From: Rheinheimera tangshanensis
GTDB lineage: Bacteria > Pseudomonadota > Gammaproteobacteria > Enterobacterales > Alteromonadaceae
Assembly: GCF_014645135.1 (NCBI RefSeq)
Contig: NZ_BMLH01000006.1
Coordinates: 159,084-223,083, forward strand
DNA length: 64,000 nucleotides
Direction: 5' to 3'
This document shows positions 17,424-27,312 of the stretch, in pieces (the stretch's first letter is position 1; every line of letters starts with the position of its first letter). The notes beneath the pieces are model-generated. The model did not search any database. It was not told where the DNA came from and was given only the letters and a program-made list of their open reading frames with translations. The position numbers and the translations under genes were made by a program.

Positions 17424-19840
17424 TAATCCTTAGCTTTTGGCTCTTTTAGCTTGGTTTTGCTGTCCTGCATAATATCGCGCTCAGCCAAGTCTTTACTCTT
17501 CTCCCGTTTAAAGGCTTCAATACGGGATGGAATAATTTGACGCGGGTAATGGTTATTTTCCACATCCACATCCGCTGTTAACCACTTAGGATCAACCACA
17601 ACCTGCTTCAACGTCTTTTCTGTGACAATCAGCTTACTGACCGCATCAGGAGTTTTTCGCCAAATTTCAGCCGGAATATACAGCTCTTCCACACTGTCAT
17701 CTTCAAAAGTCAGTTGCAGTAAAATTGGCATCACCAAACCACCTAAGTTACTGAAATTCAGCACATAGTAGTTTTTATTTTCATCAATTGCCCTTTCAAA
17801 GACCTCACGCTCCCATGGCTCCAGGTCGGCCAGGAATTGCTGGTAGCTGTTACGTTCTTTGTTGGTGACAGTAAAGCGGTCATTTTTATCATAAAAATCA
17901 GTGACGTCTTTATTGCGTTCCACCCAACTGGTTTTGTTTTCAGCTTCGTTTAATTCAACAAAGTAAGACGCCGGCTTGTCCTGCTCTTCTTTGCGTCGAC
18001 GCTCAAAATCAATGTCTGGATCTTTGGTATCCAGCTGCAATTTGTACACTTTATCCAGTGAGATATCGACATGGTCTGTGCTGTAAAACCAACCGCGCCA
18101 GAACCAGTCCAGATCGACACCACTCGCTTCTTCCATGGTGCGGAAAAAATCTGAGGGTGTTGGGCGCTTAAACTTCCAGCGGGTGGCGTATTCTTTAAAA
18201 GCAAAATCGAACAGTTCACGGCCTAAAATCACATCACGCAGAATATTCAGCGCAACTGCGGGTTTGGTATAAGCATTAGGACCTAACCGCGTGACACTAT
18301 CCGATTGGGTCATCACTGGTTCTTGCTGTTCACTTTTCATATAGTCAGTGATATCGCGCGCTTCTACACCCCAAGGAATTTGTGGGTCCCACTCCCGACC
18401 TGCAACCCCATCCAAAAAGCTGTTCAACCCCTCATCCATCCAGGTCCACTGCCGCTCGTCTGAGTTCACCACCATGGGGAAGTAAATATGCCCTACTTCG
18501 TGGATCACGACGCCAATCAAAAAGCGTTTTTCTGCTTGCGAGTAGGTGCGGCTGCCATCCTTTTGCAGTTCGGTACGGGGGCCATTAAAGGTGATCATCG
18601 GATATTCCATGCCGCCGACAGGACCATTCACCGACTGAGCGACCGAATAGGGGTAATCAAAGGAGAATCGCGAATACACCTCCAGCGTATGCACAACGGA
18701 TTCTGTGGAGTATTTTTTCCACAGATCACCACCTTCTTTTGGATAAAACGACATCGCCATGACAAAAGGTTGCTCGGCGCCGCCTTGTTGATAGCCTTTG
18801 GCATCCCAGATAAATTTACGCGAAGAAGCCCAGGCAAAATCACGCACATTAGTGGCTTTAAAACGCCAGGTCTTGGTGTCGTCTGTGTCGTCTTTTTCAT
18901 TCTCCAGCGCTTCTTGCTCAGTGACAATAAACACCGGGCGTTTTGCTGTTTTGGCTTGTTCTAAACGCTGCTGTTGTTCTTTGGTCAGCACTTCTGAGGC
19001 ATTGGTTAAATCACCAGTGGAAGAGATAATATGATCAGCAGGCACCGTCATCTCGACCTCATAGTCACCAAACTCCAGGGTAAATTCACCTGAGCCTAAA
19101 AACTCTTTGTTGGTCCAGGCTTCATAATCTGTGTAGGCCACTAAACGCGGAAACCATTGAGCGAACAAGAAAATATCATTACCGCCTTTGCGTGGGTCAT
19201 CAGGGAAGTGTTCGTAACCAGAACGGGCCGAAACCGCGTCTTCTTCAACGATATTAAAGGCAAAATCCATAGAAAATTGCACTGACTCACCCGCTTTCAG
19301 CGGTTTAGGTAAATCAATGCGCATCTGGGTACCAACCACCACAAACTTAAGCGCAGTTCCATCGGAAAGTTTAATATTATCCAGCTGATACCCTAATTCG
19401 TGATCCGCCAAAAATTGCAGATTACGTAGCTCACTCAAACTAATTTTGGCAGGCTGCTCGTTGCTCGGTGCTGAACCACCACCAAAGGTGCTGGTGACTT
19501 CCGCCATAGAATCGGATTTAAAAATGTTCTGGTCTAACTGCAGCCATAAATACTTCAGGGTATAAGGCGAGTTGTTTTTGTACTCTATGGTCTGACTGCC
19601 GGACAAACGACGTTTTTCTTCATCCAGACTGGCTTTGATTTTGTAATCCACCTGCTGTTGCCAATACTGCTGACCGGGCTCACCTGCGGCATTACGGTAG
19701 ATATTGGGCGTTGGCAAAGATTCATCCAGTTGACGGAATTTATCTTCAAACTTACCTTTAGTTTGGGCAATAGGATCGGCGAATGAGACCTGAGCACAAA
19801 GCATCAGAGCCAGAGCAACACAGCTTTTTTTATAGGACAT
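17423..19840 (-). CDS. M1-family zinc metallopeptidase, exported
   Basis: An 805-residue gluzincin with a signal peptide (MSYKKSCVALALMLCAQVSFA, then D). The zinc site is complete: HEVGH at residues 447-451, then 18 residues to the second ligand Glu in WTWMDEGLNSF. The usual GAMEN exopeptidase motif appears here as VGGMEYP, a variant found in the large M1-like periplasmic proteins of gammaproteobacteria. The C-terminal part is charged (ends KTKLKEPKAKD) and the middle contains WFWRGWFYSTDHVDISLDKV. It should cleave peptides in the periplasm or at the outer membrane. It begins a two-gene unit with the DUF6702 protein, after the fabF terminator. Confidence 0.88.
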   Translation of the reverse strand: MSYKKSCVALALMLCAQVSFADPIAQTKGKFEDKFRQLDESLPTPNIYRNAAGEPGQQYWQQQVDYKIKASLDEEKRRLSGSQTIEYKNNSPYTLKYLWLQLDQNIFKSDSMAEVTSTFGGGSAPSNEQPAKISLSELRNLQFLADHELGYQLDNIKLSDGTALKFVVVGTQMRIDLPKPLKAGESVQFSMDFAFNIVEEDAVSARSGYEHFPDDPRKGGNDIFLFAQWFPRLVAYTDYEAWTNKEFLGSGEFTLEFGDYEVEMTVPADHIISSTGDLTNASEVLTKEQQQRLEQAKTAKRPVFIVTEQEALENEKDDTDDTKTWRFKATNVRDFAWASSRKFIWDAKGYQQGGAEQPFVMAMSFYPKEGGDLWKKYSTESVVHTLEVYSRFSFDYPYSVAQSVNGPVGGMEYPMITFNGPRTELQKDGSRTYSQAEKRFLIGVVIHEVGHIYFPMVVNSDERQWTWMDEGLNSFLDGVAGREWDPQIPWGVEARDITDYMKSEQQEPVMTQSDSVTRLGPNAYTKPAVALNILRDVILGRELFDFAFKEYATRWKFKRPTPSDFFRTMEEASGVDLDWFWRGWFYSTDHVDISLDKVYKLQLDTKDPDIDFERRRKEEQDKPASYFVELNEAENKTSWVERNKDVTDFYDKNDRFTVTNKERNSYQQFLADLEPWEREVFERAIDENKNYYVLNFSNLGGLVMPILLQLTFEDDSVEELYIPAEIWRKTPDAVSKLIVTEKTLKQVVVDPKWLTADVDVENNHYPRQIIPSRIEAFKREKSKDLAERDIMQDSKTKLKEPKAKD

Positions 19841-19959
19841 CGTTTTTGGTGCTTCTGTTGATAAAAAGAAATGAGGTTCAGCTCCAGTATTGACTGTTAC
19901 TGTCAGACTTAAGTTGGAATTACGACAATAGGCGGGAAAAATAAGATAGAAAAATCAAA

Positions 19960-19982
19960 GGGTCAGAGCATTGCTCCGACCC
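19960..19982 (-). terminator. Terminator downstream of fabF
   Basis: On the minus strand a stem of GGGTCGGAGCA with TGCTCTGACCC (one G-U pair) is followed by TTTGATTTTT. It lies 13 bases after the fabF stop and separates the fab operon from the M1 peptidase unit. Confidence 0.75.
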
Positions 19983-19994
19983 TGAGTTCAAACA

Positions 19995-21233
19995 TTAGAT
20001 TTTCTTAAACAAAATAGAACCGTTAGTGCCGCCGAAACCAAAGGAATTGCATAACGCGTATTCCAGTTTGGCATCACGGGCCGTATGCGGCACATAGTCT
20101 AAGTCACAACCTTCATCCGGATTATCCAGGTTAATGGTTGGAGACACTTTCTGATCAATCAGCGACAAAATCGTGATGATAGATTCAACAGAACCTGCAG
20201 CACCCAATAAGTGCCCCATCATTGATTTACTGGAACTGACCATTAAACCTTCAGGCTTCGCACCAAAAATAGATTTAATCGCCATAGTTTCAGCAATGTC
20301 ACCTGCAGGCGTGGAGGTGCCGTGCGCATTAATATATTGCACTTGATCCGCATTAACACCGGCATCACGCAAGGCGTTTTTCATTGCCAAAGCTGCACCA
20401 CGACCATTTTCTGGTGGTGACGTCATATGGTAGGCGTCGCCACTCATACCAAAACCAACCAGTTCAGCATAGATTTTTGCGCCACGGGCTTTGGCATGTT
20501 CGTACTCTTCCAGTACCACAACACCAGCGCCATCGCCTAAGACAAAACCGTCACGGTCTTTATCCCATGGACGACTGGCCTGTTGTGGCGCGTCGTTACG
20601 GGTAGATAAAGCACGAGCCGCACCAAAGCCACCCATACCCAAAGGAGTAGAGGCTTTTTCTGCACCACCTGCAATCATAGCGTCCGCATCACCGTAAGCA
20701 ATCATACGAGCGGCCTGACCTATGTTATGCACACCTGTGGTACAAGCGGTGACAATACTGATATTTGGACCTTGCAGACCTAACATGATGGATAAATGGC
20801 CAGAAATCATATTGATAATGGTAGAAGGTACAAAAAACGGCGATAAACGACGTGGGCCGCTGTTCAGTAATTTGGTGTGGTTTTCTTCAATTAAACCTAA
20901 ACCACCAATACCTGAACCTACGGCAACACCAATACGTTCAGCGTTTTCTTCGTTAATTTCCAGCCCGGAGTCTTTAAAAGCCTGCACACCGGCAGCTACA
21001 CCGTACTGGATAAATAAATCCATTTTTTTGGCTTCTTTGGCCGGGAAAAACTGTTCGACGTCAAAATTTTTGACTAAACCAGCAAATTTGGTGGTGTAAG
21101 CCTCTGGATCAAAATGATCAAACAGCGCTATTCCACTTTGACCTTGTAATAAAGCCTGCCAGGTCGACGATACATCGTTCCCCAGGGGCGTTAGCATACC
21201 TAAGCCCGTCACAACCACTCGACGTTTTGCCAC
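19995..21233 (-). CDS. fabF: Beta-ketoacyl-ACP synthase II
   Basis: A 412-residue condensing enzyme of fatty acid elongation. The nucleophile Cys is in [15 protein letters not shown]. The two catalytic histidines lie in [12 protein letters not shown] and [12 protein letters not shown], the FabB/FabF pattern (Cys-His-His). The start [17 protein letters not shown] and the end [14 protein letters not shown] are both canonical. It extends acyl-ACP with malonyl-ACP, including the temperature-dependent step from C16:1 to C18:1. A strong hairpin between acpP and fabF probably sets fabF below acpP in mRNA level. Confidence 0.97.
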   Translation of the reverse strand: MAKRRVVVTGLGMLTPLGNDVSSTWQALLQGQSGIALFDHFDPEAYTTKFAGLVKNFDVEQFFPAKEAKKMDLFIQYGVAAGVQAFKDSGLEINEENAERIGVAVGSGIGGLGLIEENHTKLLNSGPRRLSPFFVPSTIINMISGHLSIMLGLQGPNISIVTACTTGVHNIGQAARMIAYGDADAMIAGGAEKASTPLGMGGFGAARALSTRNDAPQQASRPWDKDRDGFVLGDGAGVVVLEEYEHAKARGAKIYAELVGFGMSGDAYHMTSPPENGRGAALAMKNALRDAGVNADQVQYINAHGTSTPAGDIAETMAIKSIFGAKPEGLMVSSSKSMMGHLLGAAGSVESIITILSLIDQKVSPTINLDNPDEGCDLDYVPHTARDAKLEYALCNSFGFGGTNGSILFKKI

Positions 21234-21312
21234 AGAATCCTCCGCAGTCTAATTTATTCTTTATTGCTGATCTGCTTCTGCTTTCACTTCGTAGCAGACA
21301 GCTTCAGAAACA

Positions 21313-21340
21313 AAAACGGGTAGCAGAGGCTACCCGTTTT
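21313..21340 (-). terminator. Terminator/attenuator between acpP and fabF
   Basis: Perfect 12-bp stem AAAACGGGTAGC (21313-21324) and GCTACCCGTTTT (21329-21340) with a 4-base loop. On the minus strand it follows acpP by 13 bases and ends in GTTTTTGTTT, so many acpP transcripts should stop here. Confidence 0.8.
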
Positions 21341-21353
21341 GTCAGCTTAACGC

Positions 21354-21590
21354 TTACTCAGCGTGGGCTTTGATATAGTCGATAGCAGACTGTACCGTTG
21401 TAATTTTTTCAGCTTCTTCGTCAGGGATCTCTGTGTCGAATTCTTCTTCCAGAGCCATAACTAATTCTACTGTGTCCAGAGAGTCAGCGCCTAAATCGTC
21501 AACGAAAGAAGATTCGTGCTTCACTTCTTCTTCTTTAACGCCTAACTGCTCGATGATAATTTTTTTAACGCGTTCTTCGATGTTGCTCAT
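21354..21590 (-). CDS. acpP: Acyl carrier protein
   Basis: A 78-residue acidic carrier protein. Ser37 in [20 protein letters not shown] is the 4'-phosphopantetheine attachment site. The sequence is nearly that of E. coli AcpP ([20 protein letters not shown] start). The ATG at 21590 has GGAAG just upstream; an in-frame extension to 21800 runs into fabG and is not real. It carries acyl chains for FabH, FabF, FabG and PlsX, all encoded beside it. Confidence 0.98.
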   Translation of the reverse strand: MSNIEERVKKIIIEQLGVKEEEVKHESSFVDDLGADSLDTVELVMALEEEFDTEIPDEEAEKITTVQSAIDYIKAHAE

Positions 21591-21759
21591 CTTTTCTTCC
21601 TTTTTCTCATGTAAATCGCAACAATTGGTGCAATTTTGTGTGGCGGCTAGTTTATGCGTAAGCCCGGTTTGTTGCAAGTAACGACTTAGTCTTTTCCTGC
21701 TGGTCAAACCATTTGCCTTCGTCTTCGAAACCACAGCTTCGTTCACGAAGACCCTTGGC

Positions 21760-22509
21760 TTACACCATATACATACCACCGTTGATATGGATGGTTTCAC
21801 CCGTAATGTATGCTGCCGGACCTGAGGCCAAAAAGGCTACAGCGGCCGCTATTTCTTCCGGCTTGCCCAGGCGATTTGCCGGGACCTGGCTGAAAATGGC
21901 TTCTTTTTGCTCGTCTGACAATTCTTTGGTCATATCGGTGTCGATAAAACCTGGTGCAACAGCGTTCACTGTGATACCACGGGATGCTACTTCTTTGGCT
22001 AACGACTTGGTAAAACCTAATACGCCTGCTTTGGCTGCAGCATAGTTCGTTTGACCCGCATTGCCCATAGAACCTACCACTGAACCTATGCTGATGATCC
22101 GGCCGTGACGCTTTTTCATCATGCTGCGCAGCACAGCTTTACTTAAACGGTACACTGATGTCAAATTGGTTTGCATAATGTCGAACCATTCTTCTTCTTT
22201 CATGCGCATCAACAGGTTATCGCGGGTAATACCAGCGTTGTTCACCAGAATATCAATGTCACCAAACTGAGCTTTAATGGTCTCTAAACACTGCTCAATA
22301 GACTCTGTCTCGCCGACATTTAACACCAGGCCCTGACCTTTGTCACCTAAATAAGCGGAAATTGCAGCTGCACCTGATTCAGTTGTTGCAGTTCCAACCA
22401 CTTTGGCGCCTAAAGCGGCTAATTGTTCAGCAATAGCACGACCAATACCACGACTTGCGCCTGTAACTAAGGCTACCTGACCTTCTAATGAAATAAATGG
22501 GGTTGTCAT
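21760..22509 (-). CDS. fabG: 3-oxoacyl-ACP reductase
   Basis: A 249-residue short-chain dehydrogenase that reduces 3-oxoacyl-ACP with NADPH. The cofactor loop is [20 protein letters not shown]. The catalytic Ser is in [13 protein letters not shown] and the Tyr-Lys pair in [12 protein letters not shown]. The C terminus, [15 protein letters not shown], is typical. It lies 14 bases downstream of fabD; acpP follows 169 bases later. Confidence 0.97.
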   Translation of the reverse strand: MTTPFISLEGQVALVTGASRGIGRAIAEQLAALGAKVVGTATTESGAAAISAYLGDKGQGLVLNVGETESIEQCLETIKAQFGDIDILVNNAGITRDNLLMRMKEEEWFDIMQTNLTSVYRLSKAVLRSMMKKRHGRIISIGSVVGSMGNAGQTNYAAAKAGVLGFTKSLAKEVASRGITVNAVAPGFIDTDMTKELSDEQKEAIFSQVPANRLGKPEEIAAAVAFLASGPAAYITGETIHINGGMYMV

Positions 22510-22523
22510 TGTTTCTAAACCTT

Positions 22524-23459
22524 TTATTCTGCAGCTAAAGCGTCTTTTAACGACGCTACATCTGTCACTGAAGCTGTGTTCAGCTCTTTATTGATACGTT
22601 TAATTAAGCCACTTAATACCTTGCCAGCACCCAGTTCAATCACGCTGTCGACGCCTTGCGCAGCTAAAAACTCAATGCTTTCTGTCCAGCGCACCGGACT
22701 ATACAGTTGACGTACCAACGCATCTTTGATTGCAGCGGCATCGGCAGCAGCCAGCACATCGACATTGTTCACTACAGGTATGACAGCTGTATGAAACGAA
22801 ATACTGTTTAAATCAGCTGCCAGTTTGTCTGCCGCAGGCTTCATTAAAGCGCAGTGCGACGGCACTGACACAGGTAAAGGCAGCGCTCGTTTGGCACCAG
22901 CTGCTTTACAAAGTTCATTGGCTCTTTCAACCGCAGCTTTATTACCGGCAATCACCACCTGGCCAGGAGAATTGAAATTCACCGGAGACACTACCTCACC
23001 TTGCGCCGCTTCTTCGCATGCTTTGGCGATCAGTGCATCGTCCAGACCAATAATGGCGGACATAGCGCCAGTACCTGCCGGCACTGCAAGTTGCATATAC
23101 TGACCACGTTTTTCTACCAGCTTGACGGCATCAGACAAGGTCAATACACCGGCACAGACTAAAGCGGAGTATTCACCTAAAGAGTGACCTGCTAAATAAG
23201 CAGGAGTAGCACCGCCCTGCTCCAGCCATACCCTATACACAGCCACAGAAGCTGTTAATAAGGCAGGTTGAGTGCGGTGTGTTTCGTTTAATGCGGTATC
23301 AGGACCATTGGCCACTAAGGCCCATAAGTCATAGCCTAAAGCTGCTGAGGCTTCGGCGAAGGTGTCACGAACTGTTGCAAATTCAGCATGAAGTTCGGCT
23401 AACATACCGACGCTTTGTGAACCCTGTCCTGGAAATACCAATGCAAGTTTGTTATTCAT
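22524..23459 (-). CDS. fabD: Malonyl-CoA-ACP transacylase
   Basis: A 311-residue acyltransferase moving malonyl from CoA to ACP. The nucleophile Ser is in LAGHSLGEYSALVCAG, with VFPGQGSQSVGM at the N terminus. The malonyl-binding Arg is in LVEKRGQYMQ and the catalytic His in PVSVPSHCALMKPA. The second of two adjacent ATGs is chosen because AGGA then sits 6 bases away. It lies between fabH and fabG in the classical order. Confidence 0.97.
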   Translation of the reverse strand: MNNKLALVFPGQGSQSVGMLAELHAEFATVRDTFAEASAALGYDLWALVANGPDTALNETHRTQPALLTASVAVYRVWLEQGGATPAYLAGHSLGEYSALVCAGVLTLSDAVKLVEKRGQYMQLAVPAGTGAMSAIIGLDDALIAKACEEAAQGEVVSPVNFNSPGQVVIAGNKAAVERANELCKAAGAKRALPLPVSVPSHCALMKPAADKLAADLNSISFHTAVIPVVNNVDVLAAADAAAIKDALVRQLYSPVRWTESIEFLAAQGVDSVIELGAGKVLSGLIKRINKELNTASVTDVASLKDALAAE

Positions 23460-23490
23460 CATTTTTCCTGCAAATATTGTCGCACTATCG

Positions 23491-24450
23491 TTAATAACGT
23501 ATTAAAGCCGAAGCCCAGGCAAAACCACTGCCAAAGGCTTCAAGCAATATAGTTTGTCCTCGCTGGATACGGCCATCACGCACAGCTTCATCTAAAGCTG
23601 TAGGTACTGTTGCAGCTGAGGTGTTGCCATAACGGTCGAGGTTAATGACCACTTGATCCATCGACATCTCCAGTTTACGGGCTACTGCCGAGATAATACG
23701 CAGATTGGCCTGATGTGGCACTAACCAGTCAATTTGCGATTTATCCATCTGATTAGCCGCCAGAGTTTGCTCGACCACTTCAGATAAACGAGTGACCGCA
23801 ACCTTAAAGACTTCGTTGCCTTTCATCGAGCCCCAGGACGTATGCACAGAAGCTTCAACACCCCGTATAGGATTGTCGACATACAATAATTCGGAGTGTT
23901 TACCGTCAGCATGAATATGAGTGGATAAAATACCTGGTTGCTCAGACGCTTCTAAAATAACAGCTCCAGCGGCATCACCAAATAAAATCACCATGCTGCG
24001 ATCTTCAGGGCTCATTAAACGTGACAGACAATCCGCGCCTATCACCAGCACTCGTTTTGCCATACCACTTTTTACATACTGATCAGCAATACTTAAGGCA
24101 TAACAAAAGCCGGCACAAGCTGCAGCGACGTCAAAAGCAGGAATGCCGGGAATATCCAGCTCACGTTGCACTTCGCAAGCTGCACTTGGCAGAGCGCGGG
24201 AGGCGCTGGTGGTAGCCATCACTATCATATCGATGGAGTTTTTGTCGATGCCGGCGGCTTCAATCGCTTTTAGTGCTGCCTGAGCCCCCATAGTCGCGAC
24301 AGTTTCGTTGTCAGCTATAATGCGGCGTTCTTTGATACCAGTACGTTCGATGATCCACTCGTCTGTGGTTTCAACCATGGTTTCGAGATCAGCATTGGTT
24401 CTGACCTGAGACGGAAAGTAACTTCCGGTTCCAATAATGCGTGAATACAT
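23491..24450 (-). CDS. fabH: Beta-ketoacyl-ACP synthase III
   Basis: A 319-residue initiating condensing enzyme that joins acetyl-CoA and malonyl-ACP. The catalytic triad is visible: Cys in [14 protein letters not shown], His in [12 protein letters not shown], and Asn in [17 protein letters not shown]. The start [12 protein letters not shown] is typical. It lies six bases after plsX, so plsX-fabH are coupled, as in E. coli. Confidence 0.97.
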   Translation of the reverse strand: MYSRIIGTGSYFPSQVRTNADLETMVETTDEWIIERTGIKERRIIADNETVATMGAQAALKAIEAAGIDKNSIDMIVMATTSASRALPSAACEVQRELDIPGIPAFDVAAACAGFCYALSIADQYVKSGMAKRVLVIGADCLSRLMSPEDRSMVILFGDAAGAVILEASEQPGILSTHIHADGKHSELLYVDNPIRGVEASVHTSWGSMKGNEVFKVAVTRLSEVVEQTLAANQMDKSQIDWLVPHQANLRIISAVARKLEMSMDQVVINLDRYGNTSAATVPTALDEAVRDGRIQRGQTILLEAFGSGFAWASALIRY

Positions 24451-24456
24451 TGGGCC

Positions 24457-25497
24457 CTACGCTTTGTCAATTAATACGTGTTCCAGCCTGTCTTTGATCT
24501 TCACCGGCACCTGGCGTTCAACCTCGCGCACGGCCTGACGGATGGCACTAAGAAATGCTTCTTTTGTCGCATTTCCATGACTTTTCACTACAATTCCGCG
24601 CAATCCTATCAGACTTGCCCCGTTATACTGGTCGGGGTTCACGCCTAAAGACATACTTTTCAGAAAAGGTTTGATTAGCCAGCCGAAAAGTTGAGCAGAC
24701 ATGGAGTTTTTCAGCGCAGTTTCTAAACGTTTTAAGATGAGTTTCGCCACACCTTCACAGGTTTTTAGCGCAACATTGCCAACAAAGCCATCACAGACGA
24801 TGACGTCGGCTTTGCCGGAAAAGATGTCATTGCCTTCGATATAGCCAATGTAATTAATATCCGCACATTCGGATAAGAGTAAAGAGGTTCGTTTGATTTG
24901 ATCCGAACCTTTGATTTCTTCTTCACCCATATTCAACAGAGCGACTTTAGGCCTGGAAATACCCTCCACTTCTTCAGCCATCACAGCACCCATCACAGCA
25001 AACTGGAATAAAGTGTCTGAATCACAGTTGACCGTCGCGCCCAAATCCAACATAAAGACCGGACTGCCGACAGTTGAGGGTAAGCTGCTGATTAACGCGG
25101 GTCGTTCCACACCGTTGAGCATCTTCAAAACAAAATGAGCCATTGCAATCAAAGCCCCGGTATTACCGGCGCTGACACAAGCAGCGACTTTGTTTTGTTC
25201 GACTAAATCTAAAGCAACACGCATAGACGACTGGCGCTTATTGCGCAAAGCCACTGAGGGTTTGTCGGTCATCAGAACGGTTTGAGAAGCATGCTGAACA
25301 GAAAGCTGAGGATGGTTTAAATAACCAGCTTGTTCTAACTCGTAGGTAAGTATTTCGGAGTCGCCGCAAAGGACGAGATCTACATGAGGAAATTCACACA
25401 GCGCTTCTATGGCTGCTGGAATAGTTGATTGGGGGCCATGGTCGCCCCCCATCATGTCTAAAGCTATTTTAAGTCGTAGTGGTTGCAACGAGTGCAT
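24457..25497 (-). CDS. plsX: Phosphate acyltransferase PlsX
   Basis: A 346-residue enzyme that makes acyl-phosphate from acyl-ACP, the first step of phospholipid synthesis by PlsX/PlsY. The signature IALDMMGGDHGPQSTIPAA opens the protein; AACVSAGNTGALIA and VIVCDGFVGNVALKT are further conserved blocks. The start at 25497 lies six bases after the rpmF stop; a downstream TTG is also possible because the first residues (MHSLQPLRL) are not conserved. It is a peripheral membrane enzyme. Confidence 0.96.
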   Translation of the reverse strand: MHSLQPLRLKIALDMMGGDHGPQSTIPAAIEALCEFPHVDLVLCGDSEILTYELEQAGYLNHPQLSVQHASQTVLMTDKPSVALRNKRQSSMRVALDLVEQNKVAACVSAGNTGALIAMAHFVLKMLNGVERPALISSLPSTVGSPVFMLDLGATVNCDSDTLFQFAVMGAVMAEEVEGISRPKVALLNMGEEEIKGSDQIKRTSLLLSECADINYIGYIEGNDIFSGKADVIVCDGFVGNVALKTCEGVAKLILKRLETALKNSMSAQLFGWLIKPFLKSMSLGVNPDQYNGASLIGLRGIVVKSHGNATKEAFLSAIRQAVREVERQVPVKIKDRLEHVLIDKA

Positions 25498-25503
25498 CCA
25501 AAC

Positions 25504-25671
25504 TTACTTAATTACTTTACGACCTTTGTAGTAACCATCTTCAGTGATGTGGTGACGACGGTGAGTTTCACCTGAAGTTGCGTCTACAGACAACGTTGGC
25601 CCAGTCAACGCATCATGAGAACGACGCATGTCACGTCTTGCACGAGATTTTTTGTTTTGCTGTACAGCCAT
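25504..25671 (-). CDS. rpmF: 50S ribosomal protein L32
   Basis: A 55-residue basic ribosomal protein. It starts [20 protein letters not shown] and ends [12 protein letters not shown], as in other gammaproteobacterial L32 proteins. It is the form without the four zinc-binding cysteines. It sits between yceD and plsX in the classical order, 19 bases after yceD, linking ribosome supply with lipid synthesis on one transcript. Confidence 0.97.
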   Translation of the reverse strand: MAVQQNKKSRARRDMRRSHDALTGPTLSVDATSGETHRRHHITEDGYYKGRKVIK

Positions 25672-25690
25672 TGCCTTTCTCCTAAAAAAA

Positions 25691-26218
25691 CTATTTTTTC
25701 TTCAATTCTTGCAATATTGCAAATGGGTTCGGTTTTTCTGGTTCTGGTTCTATTTCTCCCCAGCTCATCTGCACTTTGGTTGGATCACAGGATCCTTCGT
25801 CGTGCATCGGAAACAGGGGTAAAGCCAGAATTAATTCGTCCTCAACCAATTGCCTCAAGTTAACTTCGCCGTGTTCGTTTTTTTCGACCACTTCGTAGCG
25901 CTCTGGAATATCGTCGTGAGCCGAATCTTTGTCACTCCGAATCGGAGTGTATGCAAAACTGCTGTTCAGTTCCAGATTCATATGTTCGCTACAGCGTTCA
26001 CACTTCACTTGTACCTGACAACGAGCTTGAGCCTCAATAAAGACCAAACCTTGTTCATCAGTTCCGCAATGTACTACTACGTCTACATCACCCTCAGAAC
26101 TTACTAACGACTCCGTTAATCTGGTTAAATTCACCAGCGGAATAATGCCATCAAACGTAGAACGTTTTTGTGCAGCACGTGTTGGATCAAGGGTAATTGG
26201 AATTTTTACCTTTTGCAT
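25691..26218 (-). CDS. yceD: YceD (DUF177) protein, probable 23S rRNA accumulation factor
   Basis: A 175-residue DUF177 protein. It has the family's pair of CxxC-like cysteines ([12 protein letters not shown]) in the middle and a DEGSC motif near the end. In other bacteria it is encoded with rpmF and is linked to 23S rRNA maturation. The ATG at 26218 ([12 protein letters not shown]) is the usual family start; the frame continues upstream to 26335 without similarity. It is the first gene of the rpmF-plsX-fab operon, and its promoter shares the 208-base gap with maf. Confidence 0.92.
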   Translation of the reverse strand: MQKVKIPITLDPTRAAQKRSTFDGIIPLVNLTRLTESLVSSEGDVDVVVHCGTDEQGLVFIEAQARCQVQVKCERCSEHMNLELNSSFAYTPIRSDKDSAHDDIPERYEVVEKNEHGEVNLRQLVEDELILALPLFPMHDEGSCDPTKVQMSWGEIEPEPEKPNPFAILQELKKK

Positions 26219-26426
26219 AAGGCGCGCATCATATAGATCGAGGCTAAAGCTGTCAAAGGATTCCTGCCTCTTTTTTGTTAATTTTTCCGGTCTAAACCGC
26301 CGTTCTGAAGGCCATTGTGACTTAGATAAGCTCAAGTCACTGCTGTTTTGATATACAGAGCCGACAAAGTTGCAACTTCATGCAGGAAATGTATAGTGCG
26401 ACGCATTGTCCCAACGAGGTGCTTTT

Positions 26427-27020
26427 ATGTCAACCCAAGCTTTGTATTTAGCCTCTACCTCTGTCTATCGTAAGGCTTTACTGGAGAAACTTACACCGAA
26501 CTTTTCTACGGCCAAACCTGAAGTCGATGAAACCGCTCTGCAGGGTGAAACACCAGAGCAACTGGTGAGTCGTCTGGCTGTCTTAAAAGCACAAGCAGTG
26601 GCTAATCAATTGACTGAAGGGCTAGTTATAGGTTCAGACCAGGTAGCTGTGTTTAACGGTCAAATCCTCGGTAAACCTCATACGTCTGAAAATGCCTATA
26701 AACAGTTAAAAAGCTTTAGCGGCCATTGTGTGACTTTTTTAACCGGCCTGGCTCTGGTCAACGCCCAAACCAAACAGCATCAGCTCTGTATTGAGCCCTT
26801 TAAAGTGCATTTCCGTGAATTAACCGATGCGGAGATCCTTGCATATATAGAAAGAGAACAACCGCTGAACTGCGCTGGTAGTTTTAAAAGCGAAGGTTTG
26901 GGCATTAGTTTGTTTGAAAAGCTCGAAGGCGACGACCCAAACAGCTTAATAGGCCTGCCGTTGATTCGTTTACTTGAGATGCTTAGAAGCGAAGGCAGGG
27001 ATTTGCTGACGCAACCTTGA
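26427..27020 (+). CDS. yceF: Maf-family nucleotide pyrophosphatase (YceF type)
   Basis: A 197-residue Maf protein that removes pyrophosphate from non-canonical or methylated nucleotides; the YceF branch prefers m7GTP. Motifs are LYLASTSVYRKALLEKL (substrate-binding S/R), PEVDETA, and GLVIGSDQVAVFNG with the catalytic Asp. The C-terminal NCAGSFKSEGLGISLFEKLEGDDPN is diagnostic. GAGGTG lies 6 bases before the ATG at 26427. It is divergent from yceD, as in many gammaproteobacteria. Confidence 0.93.
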   Translation: MSTQALYLASTSVYRKALLEKLTPNFSTAKPEVDETALQGETPEQLVSRLAVLKAQAVANQLTEGLVIGSDQVAVFNGQILGKPHTSENAYKQLKSFSGHCVTFLTGLALVNAQTKQHQLCIEPFKVHFRELTDAEILAYIEREQPLNCAGSFKSEGLGISLFEKLEGDDPNSLIGLPLIRLLEMLRSEGRDLLTQP

Positions 27021-27064
27021 TCAGATCCTTTAAACGCAGCACATATAACTACTAACACCCTCCC

Positions 27065-27275
27065 CTTAGCCGCGAGCCGTTCAAAAATGGGTGACCAAGG
27101 TTTTAAGACGAGGAGTGTTTGAGCGAGGAGCGGTAGCGACGAACGAGTTGCCGAGTCGCCTTGGGCGCACTTTTTTGAGCGGGCTTTCGAAGCGGCCAGG
27201 GTCGCCTTTTCTTTGCGCCTCTTTCTTTTGGCGACGCAAAAGAAAGAGGCTCGCCTCCGGCGAAAGCGTTTTATT
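27065..27275. repeat. Dispersed intergenic repeat with a 14-bp hairpin
   Basis: A roughly 200-base non-coding element. It has purine-rich direct motifs (GAGCGAGGAGCGGTAGCGAC), then CTTTCGAAGCGGCCAGGGTC. It ends in a perfect 14-bp stem GCCTCTTTCTTTTG (27217-27230) and CAAAAGAAAGAGGC (27237-27250) with a 6-base loop. It is open on both strands for 65-68 codons, but the frames have no start signals. I recall similar 'AAGCGGCCAGGGTCGCC ... CTTTCTTTTGGC' elements as a repeated family in many gammaproteobacterial genomes. Confidence 0.6.
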
Positions 27276-27312
27276 CAATTATTTAATCGATATCTAAAGT
27301 TTGAACTTTCAA

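Noticed and set aside
18488..18964. 158-codon frame antisense to the M1 peptidase gene
   Set aside because: The opposite strand encodes the conserved HEVGH zinc site; the antisense frame has no domain or ribosome binding site.
23874..23881. Another TGTCGACA inside fabH
   Set aside because: Single 8-bp site in coding sequence without a longer palindrome; expected by chance once in 64 kb.
27081..27297. Open frames of 65 and 68 codons on both strands
   Set aside because: They lie in a dispersed repeat with a hairpin and have no start signals; two overlapping frames of equal length argue for a non-coding element.
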